This document shows, in pieces, positions 1 to 9,281 of a stretch of DNA of 64,000 nucleotides; the stretch's first letter is position 1; every line of letters begins with the position of its first letter. Made by a program: the position numbers and the translations under genes. Source of the stretch: Rhodopirellula halodulae (GTDB lineage Bacteria > Planctomycetota > Planctomycetia > Pirellulales > Pirellulaceae); NCBI RefSeq assembly GCF_020966775.1, contig NZ_JAJKFV010000029.1, positions 1,419,001 through 1,483,000 on the forward strand. The letters run 5' to 3'. The notes under the pieces are model-generated. The model was not told where the DNA came from. It was given only the letters and a program-made list of their open reading frames with translations, and did not search any database.

Positions 1-2
1 TT

Positions 3-935
3 CGGTGTTTTGACGAGCTTTGGGACGCTGCGCCTCGCATGAATTGCGATCGCGTCACGATCGGTGGGGCTCGCGTGTTGGATGCAGGGGTGAATTGCCT
101 GGGGTCGCTCGAAGCGGGAATTGGATTGGCTCGGCTTTGCATGGGCGACTTCGCCGACATTTCTTACTCAGCGAAAGATTCCAACGATGTGGTCGACCTG
201 AGCGTTTCTGTGCGGACTGACCATCCGGTGAAGGCTTGTTTGGCGGGGCAGTACGCCGGTTGGCCCGTGTCGGTGGATGACTTCTTTGCCATGGCCAGCG
301 GCCCCATGCGGATGTTGCGTGGGAAAGAAGCGATGCTGGAACACCTGGAGCTCGCACGCCCCGCGACGGAGGACGATTTCGCTGTGGGAGTTTTGGAGGC
401 TGATCGGTTGCCGACCGAGGACGTGATTCAAACGATTGCGAATGAATGCGGCGTCACGACCCATCGTTTGTGTTTGGCGATCGCACCCAGCACCAGTTTG
501 GCAGGCAGTGCTCAGGTGGTGGCTCGTAGCGTCGAAACTGCGCTTCATAAGCTGCATGCGTTGGATTTCGATGTGACCGCGGTGGTATCAGCACATGGCA
601 ATGCGCCGCTGCCTCCGCCCGCGAAAGATGGCGACACCATCCAAGGCATCGGTCGAACCAACGATGCGATGCTGTATGGCGCTCGCGTCACATTGTGGGT
701 CGATGCGGATGACGATGCGATTGCCGATGTGGCGGCAAAGGTGCCAAGCGAATCTTCTGATGATCACGGCAAACCCTTTGCTCAGATCTTCAAGCAATAC
801 GACTACGACTTCTACAAAGTCGACCCCATGCTGTTCAGCCCGGCTGTGGTGACGATGCATTCGCTCCGCAGTGGCAAATCATGGCGTCATGGTCGATTGA
901 TGCCTGATGTCTTGCGAGAATCCTTCTCGCTATGA
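3..935 (+). CDS. mch: Methenyltetrahydromethanopterin cyclohydrolase, 5'-partial
   Basis: Hydrolyses N5,N10-methenyl-H4MPT to formyl-H4MPT in the tetrahydromethanopterin formaldehyde-oxidation pathway; cytoplasmic. The family pattern is visible in the N-terminal part (ARVLDAGVNCLGSLEAG, then a Cys-Met pair), with a Gly-rich C-terminal region. The first ATG is at 39, but the frame is open to base 3 and the residues before that ATG (Phe-Asp-Glu-Leu-Trp) look like real Mch N-terminal helix, so the gene probably begins before the window. It ends in a 4-bp ATGA overlap with the RimK-like ligase, which implies translational coupling. Pairing mch with a RimK-type gene matches the mch-orf5 arrangement of methylotroph H4MPT clusters and the H4MPT genes known from planctomycetes. 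The family call is confident; the start is not visible. Confidence 0.88.
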   Translation, partial: RCFDELWDAAPRMNCDRVTIGGARVLDAGVNCLGSLEAGIGLARLCMGDFADISYSAKDSNDVVDLSVSVRTDHPVKACLAGQYAGWPVSVDDFFAMASGPMRMLRGKEAMLEHLELARPATEDDFAVGVLEADRLPTEDVIQTIANECGVTTHRLCLAIAPSTSLAGSAQVVARSVETALHKLHALDFDVTAVVSAHGNAPLPPPAKDGDTIQGIGRTNDAMLYGARVTLWVDADDDAIADVAAKVPSESSDDHGKPFAQIFKQYDYDFYKVDPMLFSPAVVTMHSLRSGKSWRHGRLMPDVLRESFSL

Positions 936-1933
936 GTCGACCGAGAATATTGGTTCTCGGAGGCAGAGACGCTGCTCGGCAACCGGCAATCAGCCGATCC
1001 AATGAAACGTCGTTCAAGCTGGGATGGCATTTGTCTCAGCTGAGCGAAGCCGCGACTCGGCATGACGCGGAAATTTTGTTTGCCGACTACGAGTCCTTGC
1101 GTGGTCACATCGCCGCCTCCAATGACCAGGCGAATCATCTGAGCACGGGCCAAGCTGGGCATGCGACGGCTTGGTGTTATCGCGGCGATGGAGAAACGGC
1201 AGGCGAAGTCTCCCTCTCGCAATTCGACGCTATCCTGACGCGAACGATGCCGGCTGGATCGTTGGAACAGGTGACGTTTCGATTGGCGGTGCTGCACGAT
1301 CTGGTGTCGGCGAAAACTGGGCCTCGTGTGATCAATTCTCCGCGAGGTTTGGAACTTGCCATCGACAAATTTGCCACGTTGACACTCGCTCGCCGATTGG
1401 AACTGCCGACGCCAAGGACCCAGGTGGTGCAGTCGCGAACGGCGGCGATGGAGGCGTTTGAACAACTAGGGGGCGACGTGGTCGTCAAACCGATCTTCGG
1501 TGGCGAAGGGCGGGGTGTGATGCGTCTGCGGGATACCGAGTTGGCTTGGACGGTGTTCTCGACGCTGACTCAGATGGATGCGGTTTGTTATCTGCAGGAG
1601 TTTGTTGGGCCCGGCGGAGTGGATCTGCGGGTATTGATCGTCGGTGATCATGCTCATGCCGTTCGTCGCACCAGCGAAAACGATTTCCGGACCAACGTTC
1701 GCGGTGGAGGCCAGAGTACAAGAGTGGAGTTGTTGCCGAAGTGGGAGTCCGCGTCGCGTTTGTTGTGTCGCGACATGGGACTGACGTTTGCAGCCGTCGA
1801 TTGGATCGAGTCGGCGACGGGCGAGTTGCAATTGATCGAAGTCAACGGTATCCCCGGTTGGAAAGGGGCTCAGAAGGTCGTCCCGGTTCGCATCGCGGAT
1901 CAAATCATTGAGGAATTGGTGAAGCAGTCATGA
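932..1933 (+). CDS. RimK-family ATP-grasp ligase of the H4MPT cluster (Orf5/MptN-like)
   Basis: A 333-residue ATP-grasp protein. The nucleotide-binding region carries a VVVKPIFGGEGRGVM stretch (about residues 184-198), and the metal-binding end has IEVNGIPGW near residue 310, as in RimK-type amino-acid ligases. In methylotrophs a RimK relative (orf5) sits beside mch, and in archaea the related MptN adds glutamate to tetrahydromethanopterin; glutamylation of the C1 carrier is therefore the likely role. It overlaps mch upstream and the AMP-forming synthetase downstream by ATGA at each end, so the three genes are almost certainly co-translated. Which amino acid it adds, and to what, is inferred from context. 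Confidence 0.75.
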   Translation: MSRPRILVLGGRDAARQPAISRSNETSFKLGWHLSQLSEAATRHDAEILFADYESLRGHIAASNDQANHLSTGQAGHATAWCYRGDGETAGEVSLSQFDAILTRTMPAGSLEQVTFRLAVLHDLVSAKTGPRVINSPRGLELAIDKFATLTLARRLELPTPRTQVVQSRTAAMEAFEQLGGDVVVKPIFGGEGRGVMRLRDTELAWTVFSTLTQMDAVCYLQEFVGPGGVDLRVLIVGDHAHAVRRTSENDFRTNVRGGGQSTRVELLPKWESASRLLCRDMGLTFAAVDWIESATGELQLIEVNGIPGWKGAQKVVPVRIADQIIEELVKQS

Positions 1934-3669
1934 GTGAAGGTCCCTGCAACCGAGAGTCCACGCGTCTGCGCGCGGAAACCGATCGGGCATCAGGCAATGT
2001 CGCTTCGCGGTTGACCGCGGTTGCGAAGATTTTGCCGGGAGCGATCGCCATCGCGGAACCGGCCGGACCGATCAAGCGAGACGGATCCGATCGCGATTAT
2101 CAACTGGTGACCTTCAAAACGCTCGACGAACGCAGCACTCAAATCGCTCGTGGTCTGCTGGCGAGCGGCATTCAGCCCGGAATGCGTTTGGTGAGCTTGG
2201 TCCCGTTTGGAGCTCAGTTCATCGAGTTGGTCTTTGCGATGATGAAAGCCGGCGTGGTCGTGGTGTTGATCGACCCAGGCATGGATCGCAAACACCTGAT
2301 CGGTTGCCTTCAAGAAGTGAACCCCGATGGTTTCATGGGCATCCCCAAGGCTCAAGCCATTCGGACGATCTTGCGTGGCAAATTTCCAAACGCCAAGCAC
2401 AACGTGACGGTCGGGCGTCGGTGGTTTTGGGGAGGCAAGACACTGCGGCAGATTCTGGAGCTGGGGGAACGTCACGGCGATCAGGTGCTGCCTGATGTGC
2501 AGACCGCTGATCCCGCGGCGGTCATCTTTACCACCGGTAGCACGGGGCCGCCCAAAGGAGTTGCCTACACGCATCAAACGTTCCACGCCCAAATTGACCG
2601 CATTCGCGATCGCTATGAAATCCGTCAAGGCTCTCGCGACTTGGCCTGTTTTCCATTGTTTGGATTGTTCGATGCTGTGATGGGAGTGACGACCATCATT
2701 CCCGACATGGATCCCACTCGACCCGCCGACGTGGATCCGCGAAAGTTGATTCAGGCTGCACGACAATGGGAGGTGGATCAGGCGTTTGGTTCACCGGCTC
2801 TTTGGAAAACCGTCACCCGCTGGTGTGAGGCCAATGCGGTGGGGAGACCGTTTCCAACCCTGCAACGGGTCTTGTCAGCGGGAGCCCCCGTGCCCGCGGC
2901 GACGCTGCAATCATTGCGTCAGTTCGTTCACGAAGACGCTCGTGTCGAAACACCTTACGGCGCAACCGAGGCTTTGCCGATTGCTTCGATCGAATCGCGA
3001 GTGGTGATCACAGAAACGGGACCGGCGGCTGCCAAAGGCAAAGGCGTCTGCGTGGGATCAAGGTTCGAAGGCGTGGACTGGAAGATCATCGCGATCGAAG
3101 ATGGCCCCATCGGCGACATGGAGCAAACGCAAGAATTGCCTCGCGGAAAGATTGGCGAGTTGATCGTTCGAGGACCGATGGTGACGCGACAATACGTGAC
3201 ACGAACGGATCAGAATGCGGCGCACAAGATTTTCGATTCAGCGAATGGAGTGGAAAGCTTTTGGCATCGCATGGGCGACGTTGGCTACCTCGATTCGCAA
3301 GATCGTTTTTGGTTCTGTGGACGGAAGGCTCACCGGGTGGTCACCTCTGACCGAACGTTTTTCACGATCCCTTGTGAGTCCGTGTTCAATGTTGATGATC
3401 AAGTCGAAAAGTGTGCGTTGGTCGGTGTCGGTCCCGCGGGAAATCAGCAGCCCGTCCTGGTCGTGCAGCCGGTGGATCTGACGGTGGCCGACGATGAACA
3501 ACGGTCGCAGATATTAGAACAGCGTTTACGTGATCGGGCGGCTCGCAATCCACTGACTCAGCGGCTAGACCGGTTTGTCATTCGAAATCGGCCTTTGCCA
3601 GTCGATATTCGTCATAACAGTAAGATCTTCCGCGAAAAACTGGCGGCGGAGCTCGAGGCGACCGGTTGA
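1930..3669 (+). CDS. AMP-forming acyl-adenylate synthetase, OleC-like (olefin beta-lactone synthetase type)
   Basis: A 579-residue ANL-superfamily enzyme. The P-loop TTGSTGPPKG is at about residues 201-210, the YGATEA motif near 342-347, and the ATPase/ribose-binding segment GDVGYLDSQDRFWFCGRK near 448-466. An IGIPKAQA-like segment (here MGIPKAQA) and the TPYGATEALPIA context resemble OleC, which converts beta-hydroxy acids to beta-lactones in long-chain olefin synthesis. No oleA, oleB or oleD is present here, so an acyl-CoA ligase role is also possible. The start codon overlaps the upstream ligase by ATGA, an odd operon partner for hydrocarbon synthesis. The superfamily is certain, OleC membership likely, the reaction inferred. 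Confidence 0.72.
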   Translation: MSEGPCNRESTRLRAETDRASGNVASRLTAVAKILPGAIAIAEPAGPIKRDGSDRDYQLVTFKTLDERSTQIARGLLASGIQPGMRLVSLVPFGAQFIELVFAMMKAGVVVVLIDPGMDRKHLIGCLQEVNPDGFMGIPKAQAIRTILRGKFPNAKHNVTVGRRWFWGGKTLRQILELGERHGDQVLPDVQTADPAAVIFTTGSTGPPKGVAYTHQTFHAQIDRIRDRYEIRQGSRDLACFPLFGLFDAVMGVTTIIPDMDPTRPADVDPRKLIQAARQWEVDQAFGSPALWKTVTRWCEANAVGRPFPTLQRVLSAGAPVPAATLQSLRQFVHEDARVETPYGATEALPIASIESRVVITETGPAAAKGKGVCVGSRFEGVDWKIIAIEDGPIGDMEQTQELPRGKIGELIVRGPMVTRQYVTRTDQNAAHKIFDSANGVESFWHRMGDVGYLDSQDRFWFCGRKAHRVVTSDRTFFTIPCESVFNVDDQVEKCALVGVGPAGNQQPVLVVQPVDLTVADDEQRSQILEQRLRDRAARNPLTQRLDRFVIRNRPLPVDIRHNSKIFREKLAAELEATG

Positions 3670-3748
3670 ATCGCCGGATTCGCGAAGTAGGCGGAAGTAA
3701 ACTGTCCAGCCAGTTCCCTCGTCCGTCCTGATCGATTGAGACCTTCAG

Positions 3749-4321
3749 ATGATTCGCAAATTTTTCTTCGCGACCGCTTTGCTCGCTTGTGGCGTCTACA
3801 GTGCCGGAACCACTGTTTCAGCCAATGACGAACCCGCAGGCAATGGCAAGTCGACCCCAGCAGAACTGCGTGCCCTGCGAGCCATGGTGGGGGAATGGGA
3901 CGTGTCGGTTGAAGTCTGGCCCAATGGAAAGGACAAACCGTCGATCCAATTTGCCGGCACCGAGACCAATCGGCCATTTGGCCAGCATTGGATCGCCTCC
4001 GATTTGGTCACCACGTATCAAGATCGAGAGGTGCGAGTGCACAGCATCATTGGTTACGACCTCGACCAGAAATCACTGGTGGGAACAATCGTCGACCACG
4101 GACCCTACGCTGCGACCATGAAGGGTGAGCTAGATGCCGACACCAAGACCATTCACTGGACGACTCATGCCAAAACGCCCGACGGAAAACCCATATTGCA
4201 GAAAACATCGGTGACTCAAATGACCGGGAAACAACGTGTGCTAACCATGATGGTTCCCGGCAAAACCGAAGGCGAAATGACCGAGGTGATGAAGATCGAA
4301 TACACCAAGAAAGCCGAATGA
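3749..4321 (+). CDS. Secreted DUF1579 family protein
   Basis: A 190-residue exported protein. A signal peptide covers about residues 1-25 (Arg-Lys, hydrophobic FFFATALLACGVYS core, VSA cleavage site). The mature part opens with LRAMVGEWDVSVEVWP, the start typical of DUF1579 beta-barrel proteins, followed by the EDREVRVHSIIGYD-like strand and a TMMVPGKTEGEM strand near the end. The family has no established biochemical role; similar small lipocalin-like barrels are common in planctomycete periplasms. It is a monocistronic plus-strand gene convergent with pabB. Family call good, function unknown. Confidence 0.7.
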   Translation: MIRKFFFATALLACGVYSAGTTVSANDEPAGNGKSTPAELRALRAMVGEWDVSVEVWPNGKDKPSIQFAGTETNRPFGQHWIASDLVTTYQDREVRVHSIIGYDLDQKSLVGTIVDHGPYAATMKGELDADTKTIHWTTHAKTPDGKPILQKTSVTQMTGKQRVLTMMVPGKTEGEMTEVMKIEYTKKAE

Positions 4322-4341
4322 GGTTCGTCCGTGCGAGCCTC
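4320..4341 (+). terminator. Possible hairpin terminator after the DUF1579 gene
   Basis: GAGGTTCG and CGAGCCTC form an 8-bp stem (one G-U pair) around a 6-nt loop, starting inside the stop codon of the upstream gene. There is no clear T-run after it, so the call is weak. Confidence 0.3.
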
Positions 4342-4447
4342 ACGTCATTGGTTTCGAATGAAAAGCGTTGCGATGACGAGGGTGAGGTGACCGATCCGCT
4401 GTTTACTCAGCCATTCATATCGGCCGCTTGATAAGGGAGTTGTTTCG

Positions 4448-5998
4448 TCAGTTGCGAGGTTCATCGGAAGTCGTCGCCTGAATTGCACGGAGCATGCCTT
4501 GTGCTTTTGTCCATGTTTCGTCCAGCTCATTCTGCGGGTCACTTCGTGAGGTGATTCCGCCACCCACGGGAAAGTGCCATTGGCCTTCTCGTTGAGTGAC
4601 CGTGCGGATGAGTATGTTGAAGTCTGCGTTGCCGGTCACGCTGATGTAGCCCATGCTGCCGCAGTAGGCTCCGCGGGGTTGTCCTTCCAAACGAGCGATC
4701 GTTTTCATCGCTTCGATTTTGGGTGCACCGGTGATGCTGCCGCCGGGGAAGCAGGCCGCCAGCAGTTCGCTGATGGCAACGCCGTTTCGCAGTTGTCCCT
4801 CGACGGTCGAGACCAAATGCTGAACACTTTGGTAGCGTTCGAGTTCGCAAAGACCGGTGACGCGAACGCTGGAATCTTCGCAAACAATCGAGAGATCGTT
4901 GCGCATCAAGTCAACGATCATGATGTTCTCTGCTCGGTCTTTCGCACTGCCTCCGAGAACCTGAGCCAAACGTTCGTCTTCGATGTCGTCGCCGGTTCGA
5001 GGCACGGTGCCTTTGATCGGCCGGGTCACCACTTTCCGGTCGCGAACCTGCAGGAAGCCTTCGGGAGAAGAACTGAGGATCTGCTCGCATCCCAGGTCCA
5101 AGAAGCATGCGTAAGGCGCGGGATTGGTCTGGCGTAGTCGCTGATAAAGTTCGGCTGCCGAGCAGGTCGCAGGATGTGTCAAAGCCTGAGACAGATTCAC
5201 TTGGAATGAGTCACCCGCACGAATTCGAGCGATGATCTCCGCCACGGCATTGCGGTAGCCTTCTTCGGTGAAATTGCTTTTCAGTGTTGGAGAGGGACAG
5301 GATTTGCTTGCTTCCTGCGATGGCATCAGCGAGCTTGCTGACGTTAACGATGCTCTTGATCGCGGTTCTTGGTCAGGTTTCTGCTCAAGCCATTGCCGAA
5401 TGGTATGAGCGCGTTGTTTTGCACGGCCAAGATTCGATTCCAATTTTGCGTTCAAACCGTTGCAGATGAGCAATGTCTGTCCGGTGACGTGATCGACAGC
5501 GATCGTCCAGTCGTAGATGCCAATCGCCATGCCGGTGGTGGGATGCTCGGCCGAAAAGTCGGCTGGCATGCGGACGCTCGGTTCCAGCCACCAAGCGGCT
5601 TCGTAGCCGATCAGGCCCGCCAGCCCGCCGCAAAACGGCGGGAGTTCGATGGACTGCGTCTGCGCTAATTCAGCATTCGCGACTATTCCGTGGCTGGGCA
5701 GACGCGAACACCACCGGTGCAGTTCTGGCCATGAATCGGTTTGGTCGATGGTCTTGTGAAGCCAGCCGACTGGATCCGCGGTGAAAAACGAATAGCGCCC
5801 ACGATTGTGTTGGCGGTCCGAAACCGAGTCAAACCAAAGTCGATGTTTCATGCCGGCAAGGCGATGAAAGCAATCTTCTAACTCAAGGGTCCGCCCGAGC
5901 GATTCAATCCACAAGTCGCACGATGCAGATGTCCGCGGCGCTGATCCGCGTTCGGCTGGTTCATGGGGCGAGGTGGCGGAAGTGTTCGAGTCGGTCAC
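4448..5998 (-). CDS. pabB: Aminodeoxychorismate synthase component I
   Basis: A 516-residue chorismate-binding enzyme. It adds ammonia (from a PabA-type glutaminase) to chorismate, making aminodeoxychorismate for folate. The C-terminal half carries the full family signature: VTRPIKGTVPR near residue 325, DLMRNDLSIV, a long FPGGSITGAPK segment and a C-terminal GGGITSRSDP. PIKGT, rather than the PIAGT of anthranilate synthase TrpE, favours PabB. The N-terminal domain has the usual GGLAGLIGYEAAWWLEP stretch. No pabA or pabC lies next to it. The first ATG is used; the Ser/Thr/Pro-rich first 25 residues may be dispensable. Confidence 0.85.
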   Translation of the reverse strand: MTDSNTSATSPHEPAERGSAPRTSASCDLWIESLGRTLELEDCFHRLAGMKHRLWFDSVSDRQHNRGRYSFFTADPVGWLHKTIDQTDSWPELHRWCSRLPSHGIVANAELAQTQSIELPPFCGGLAGLIGYEAAWWLEPSVRMPADFSAEHPTTGMAIGIYDWTIAVDHVTGQTLLICNGLNAKLESNLGRAKQRAHTIRQWLEQKPDQEPRSRASLTSASSLMPSQEASKSCPSPTLKSNFTEEGYRNAVAEIIARIRAGDSFQVNLSQALTHPATCSAAELYQRLRQTNPAPYACFLDLGCEQILSSSPEGFLQVRDRKVVTRPIKGTVPRTGDDIEDERLAQVLGGSAKDRAENIMIVDLMRNDLSIVCEDSSVRVTGLCELERYQSVQHLVSTVEGQLRNGVAISELLAACFPGGSITGAPKIEAMKTIARLEGQPRGAYCGSMGYISVTGNADFNILIRTVTQREGQWHFPVGGGITSRSDPQNELDETWTKAQGMLRAIQATTSDEPRN

Positions 5999-6118
5999 GA
6001 CGTGGTGCTGGTCTGGTCAGGAAATGGATGGAGTGGACGTGGTGCGCCGGCGGGCTGTTCCGTTGCGACTCCATCGTTTCTCGGTCGATGAAGGTCGCCA
6101 CAGTATACGCCCGGGCAC

Positions 6119-6152
6119 AAAAAAAGCCTCGGCGAGTGGGACTCGCCGAGGC
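6119..6152 (-). terminator. Intrinsic terminator of clpC
   Basis: A perfect 11-bp inverted repeat, GCCTCGGCGAG/CTCGCCGAGGC (6126-6136 and 6142-6152), encloses a 5-nt loop. On the minus strand it is followed by seven T (A-run at 6119-6125). It lies 24 bp past the clpC stop and is correctly oriented. Confidence 0.9.
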
Positions 6153-6175
6153 TCGTTGATTCAATTCTCGGTGGA

Positions 6176-8755
6176 CTAGGATTCGTCCGACTGAGACTTG
6201 TCGTCGCCACCGGATGCCGGAACCGTTTCCTCTTCGGACTTCGATTCCGCCCAACCGCGGCTTTCGCCTTCGAAGTTCAGACGTGTGATCTTGCCACTGT
6301 CGTCCTTGTGAACGTCGATGACGATGGTGTCTTTGCCCTCGAATGCACCACGCAGCAATTCCTCGCCGAGTGGATCTTCGATGCGTTGCTCGATGGCACG
6401 ACGCAACGGACGAGCACCGTAGTCCAGGTTGCTTCCCTTTTTGATCAGGAATTCCTTGGCTTCGTCGCTCAGGTCGATGGCCAAACCACGTTCCAACAAG
6501 CGTTCGCGAACTTTCGACAGTTCGAAGTCGATCACACCCTTCAAGTCCTTGGTCGTCAGGTGACGGAAGATGATTGTGTCATCCAAACGGTTCAGGAACT
6601 CAGGTCGGAAGACGCGTTCGATCTGATCCATCACACGAGACTTCATCGAGTCGTAACTCGCGTCGCCATCGGGTTTCTGGAAACCGAATGCCGATTCGTT
6701 CTTGATCGCTTCCGCACCAGCGTTGGTGGTCATGATCAAGATCGTGTTGCGGAAGTCCACGTTGCGACCGAACGAGTCCGTCAAACGTCCTTCTTCCATG
6801 ACTTGAAGCAGCATGTTGAAGACATCTGGGTGAGCCTTTTCGATTTCGTCGAACAGGACCACCGCGTAAGGACGACGGCGAATCTTTTCGGTCAGCTGAC
6901 CACCTTCTTCGTAACCCACAAATCCGGGAGGCGCACCGATCAGACGGCTGACGTTGTGCTTCTCCATGTACTCAGACATGTCGATGTGCACCAGTGCATC
7001 CGAATCGCCGAACATGTATTCCGCGAGCGCCTTGGCAAGCAACGTTTTACCGACACCAGTTGGGCCAGCGAAGATGAACGATCCGGTTGGACGTTTGGGA
7101 TCTTTCAGACCCGAACGACTACGACGGACTGCTTTCGCGACGGCCGTGACCGCTTGGTCTTGGCTGACAACGCGTTTGTGCAGTTCTTCTTCCATCTTCA
7201 ACAGGCGCAGCGAGTCTTCCGTCGACAATCGAGTCAATGGAATGCCGGTCATCTTGCTGACGACTTCCGCGATGATTTCTTCATCGACGACGCCATCGGT
7301 TTGCTGACTCTTTTCACGCCATTCTTGGGTGATCTGCTCTTTCTTCTTGCGAAGCTTTTCAGCTTGATCCCGCAGGTTGGCGGCCTTTTCGAAGTCTTGG
7401 TTGGCAACCGCGTCTTCTTTGTCCTTGTTCAGCGTTTCGACTTGCTCGTCGATTTCTTTCAAGTCTGGTGGACGAGTCATGGTGCGAAGACGGACACGAG
7501 CACCCGCTTCATCAATCACGTCGATCGCCTTGTCTGGCAAGCAACGTGCGGTGATGTAGCGTTCGCTCATCTCGACCGCGGCGACCACAGCATCGTCGGT
7601 GAACTGCACGCGGTGGTGTTCTTCGTAGCGTTCTCGCAAACCTTTGAGGATCTCGATCGTTTCTTCTTTGCCGGTCGGTTCGACCATGATCTCCTGGAAA
7701 CGACGAGCGAGAGCGTTGTCCTTCTCGATGTACTTGCGGTACTCGTCGAGCGTTGTCGCACCGATGCACTGGATCTCACCACGAGCCAAGGCTGGCTTGA
7801 GCACGTTGGCCGCGTCGATGGCGCCTTCTGCTCCACCGGCACCGACCAGGGTGTGAAGTTCGTCGATGAAGAGAATGGTGTTCTTCACGCGACGCACTTC
7901 CGTCATGACGGCTTTGATGCGTTCTTCGAACTGACCGCGATACTTGGTACCGGCGACCATCATCGCCAAGTCCAGCACGACGATGCGTTTCTCAGCCAGG
8001 ATCTCCGGCACTTCTCCGCCGATCACACGCTGTGCAAAGCCTTCGATGATGGCGGTTTTCCCGACACCGGCTTCGCCGAGCAATACAGGGTTGTTCTTGG
8101 TACGACGGCACAGAATTTGGATAGCACGTTCGATTTCTCGTTCGCGACCGATGACCGGGTCCAACTCGCCTTTCTTGGCCAGTTCTGTCAAATCGCGACC
8201 GAAGCTGTCCAAGGCGGGAGTCTTGCTCTTGCCGCTTTTGCTGCTGCCGCTTCCGCCACTGCTGCCTTCCCCGTCGCCGCCGCGTCCACCGCGTTCGCCG
8301 ACTTCGGCACCTTCCAATCCGTGGCCGAGCAAGTTCAGAACTTCCTCGCGAACGTCTTCCAGCTTCAATCCCAAGTTCATCAGGACCTGAGCCGCGACGC
8401 CTTCTTGTTCACGCAGCAATCCGAGCAGGATGTGCTCGGTGCCCACGTAACTGTGGTTCAGGTTGCGTGCTTCTTCCATCGAGTATTCGATGACTTTTTT
8501 CGCACGCGGGGTTTGGGGCAGTTTTCCCACGGTCACCATCTCAGGCCCGCTCTGCACCAACTTCTCCACTTCGAGGCGGATTTTTCGCAGATCCACCTCC
8601 AGGTTTTTCAACACGTTGGCAGCCACGCCGCTGCCCTCTTTCACCAAACCCAACAAAATGTGCTCGGTGCCGATGTATTCGTGATTGAATCGCTGAGCCT
8701 CTTGGTTAGCCAATTGCATGACTTTCCTGGCTCGGTCAGTAAACCGTTCGTACAT
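6176..8755 (-). CDS. clpC: ATP-dependent Clp protease ATP-binding subunit ClpC
   Basis: An 859-residue class I Hsp100 unfoldase that feeds proteins to ClpP. Order of parts: two N-terminal Clp_N repeats (1-145), each with a [11 protein letters not shown] or [11 protein letters not shown] core; a Gly/Ser linker (about 158-183); AAA-1 with Walker A GEAGVGKT near 222; a UVR-type coiled middle region (about 425-465), which marks ClpC rather than ClpA/ClpB; AAA-2 with Walker A GPTGVGKT near 563; and a C-terminal D2-small domain ending in an acidic tail. Length is normal for ClpC. No mcsA, mcsB or ctsR lies next to it, and I see no CIRCE element upstream. The gene has its own terminator at 6119-6152. 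Confidence 0.96.
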   Translation of the reverse strand: MYERFTDRARKVMQLANQEAQRFNHEYIGTEHILLGLVKEGSGVAANVLKNLEVDLRKIRLEVEKLVQSGPEMVTVGKLPQTPRAKKVIEYSMEEARNLNHSYVGTEHILLGLLREQEGVAAQVLMNLGLKLEDVREEVLNLLGHGLEGAEVGERGGRGGDGEGSSGGSGSSKSGKSKTPALDSFGRDLTELAKKGELDPVIGREREIERAIQILCRRTKNNPVLLGEAGVGKTAIIEGFAQRVIGGEVPEILAEKRIVVLDLAMMVAGTKYRGQFEERIKAVMTEVRRVKNTILFIDELHTLVGAGGAEGAIDAANVLKPALARGEIQCIGATTLDEYRKYIEKDNALARRFQEIMVEPTGKEETIEILKGLRERYEEHHRVQFTDDAVVAAVEMSERYITARCLPDKAIDVIDEAGARVRLRTMTRPPDLKEIDEQVETLNKDKEDAVANQDFEKAANLRDQAEKLRKKKEQITQEWREKSQQTDGVVDEEIIAEVVSKMTGIPLTRLSTEDSLRLLKMEEELHKRVVSQDQAVTAVAKAVRRSRSGLKDPKRPTGSFIFAGPTGVGKTLLAKALAEYMFGDSDALVHIDMSEYMEKHNVSRLIGAPPGFVGYEEGGQLTEKIRRRPYAVVLFDEIEKAHPDVFNMLLQVMEEGRLTDSFGRNVDFRNTILIMTTNAGAEAIKNESAFGFQKPDGDASYDSMKSRVMDQIERVFRPEFLNRLDDTIIFRHLTTKDLKGVIDFELSKVRERLLERGLAIDLSDEAKEFLIKKGSNLDYGARPLRRAIEQRIEDPLGEELLRGAFEGKDTIVIDVHKDDSGKITRLNFEGESRGWAESKSEEETVPASGGDDKSQSDES

Positions 8756-9281
8756 ATTCTCCGTCCCTTAAACCAGACCGACTGTCAAACTGGCGAATCT
8801 TTCGACCCGATGTTTCCTTACGCAAACCGTACGCCACAAGTCACCCACAAGACTGCGAAAGGTGACTCTCGCGGCCTCTAAAACCAATCAATTGCAGGGA
8901 AAATCGTTTTGCAAGCAAATCGCGAAAACGAGCTTCGACGCACAACCGGCCGGTTCCCCATACCGTGATTTCTTCATCCTACCGTTTTGTTGCATCAACG
9001 GGGATAGGACTTCAGTGGTCATCTTGTACGTTGTGACCGCTGCAATGGTTTCAAAACAACGCCTCGGGTGACAGTGCTCGATCTACGCTGTTGTCGTTGC
9101 CCGATACTCCCTGTCCGATTGTGTGAATTGAATGACCTATGCCGGACGGTGTATCCGGCGGTCAATCACACCGAGGCTCACTTTGGCACCCCGTGGCTCA
9201 CTTTGGTGAACGGTTCAGCGATGAGTCGAAGCGACCGGTTCTGCCCGAATCCACCCAGTCGAAAACGCGAAGGAATTCTGA
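8756..9281. other. Divergent intergenic region clpC / arsS
   Basis: 526 bp between two divergent genes. The short open frames in it (for example 9068-9310) have no protein-like composition. It must hold the clpC promoter (leftward) and the arsS promoter (rightward). The features I can point to are an inverted repeat GCCGGA/TCCGGC at 9141-9159 and the pair of direct repeats at 9175-9206. Confidence 0.6.
9175..9206 (+). promoter_or_regulatory. Paired 12-bp direct repeats upstream of arsS, candidate operator
   Basis: GGCTCACTTTGG occurs at 9175-9186 and again at 9195-9206, exactly 20 bp apart (two helical turns), about 75 bp before the arsS start. A regulator dimer bound to one DNA face could recognise such a pair. 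No regulator gene is adjacent, so this is only a candidate. Confidence 0.3.

Noticed and set aside
6308-8881. 857-codon open frame on the plus strand, antisense to clpC
   Set aside because: It covers clpC almost exactly in the opposite strand, has no family pattern and is the mirror frame produced by clpC codon use.
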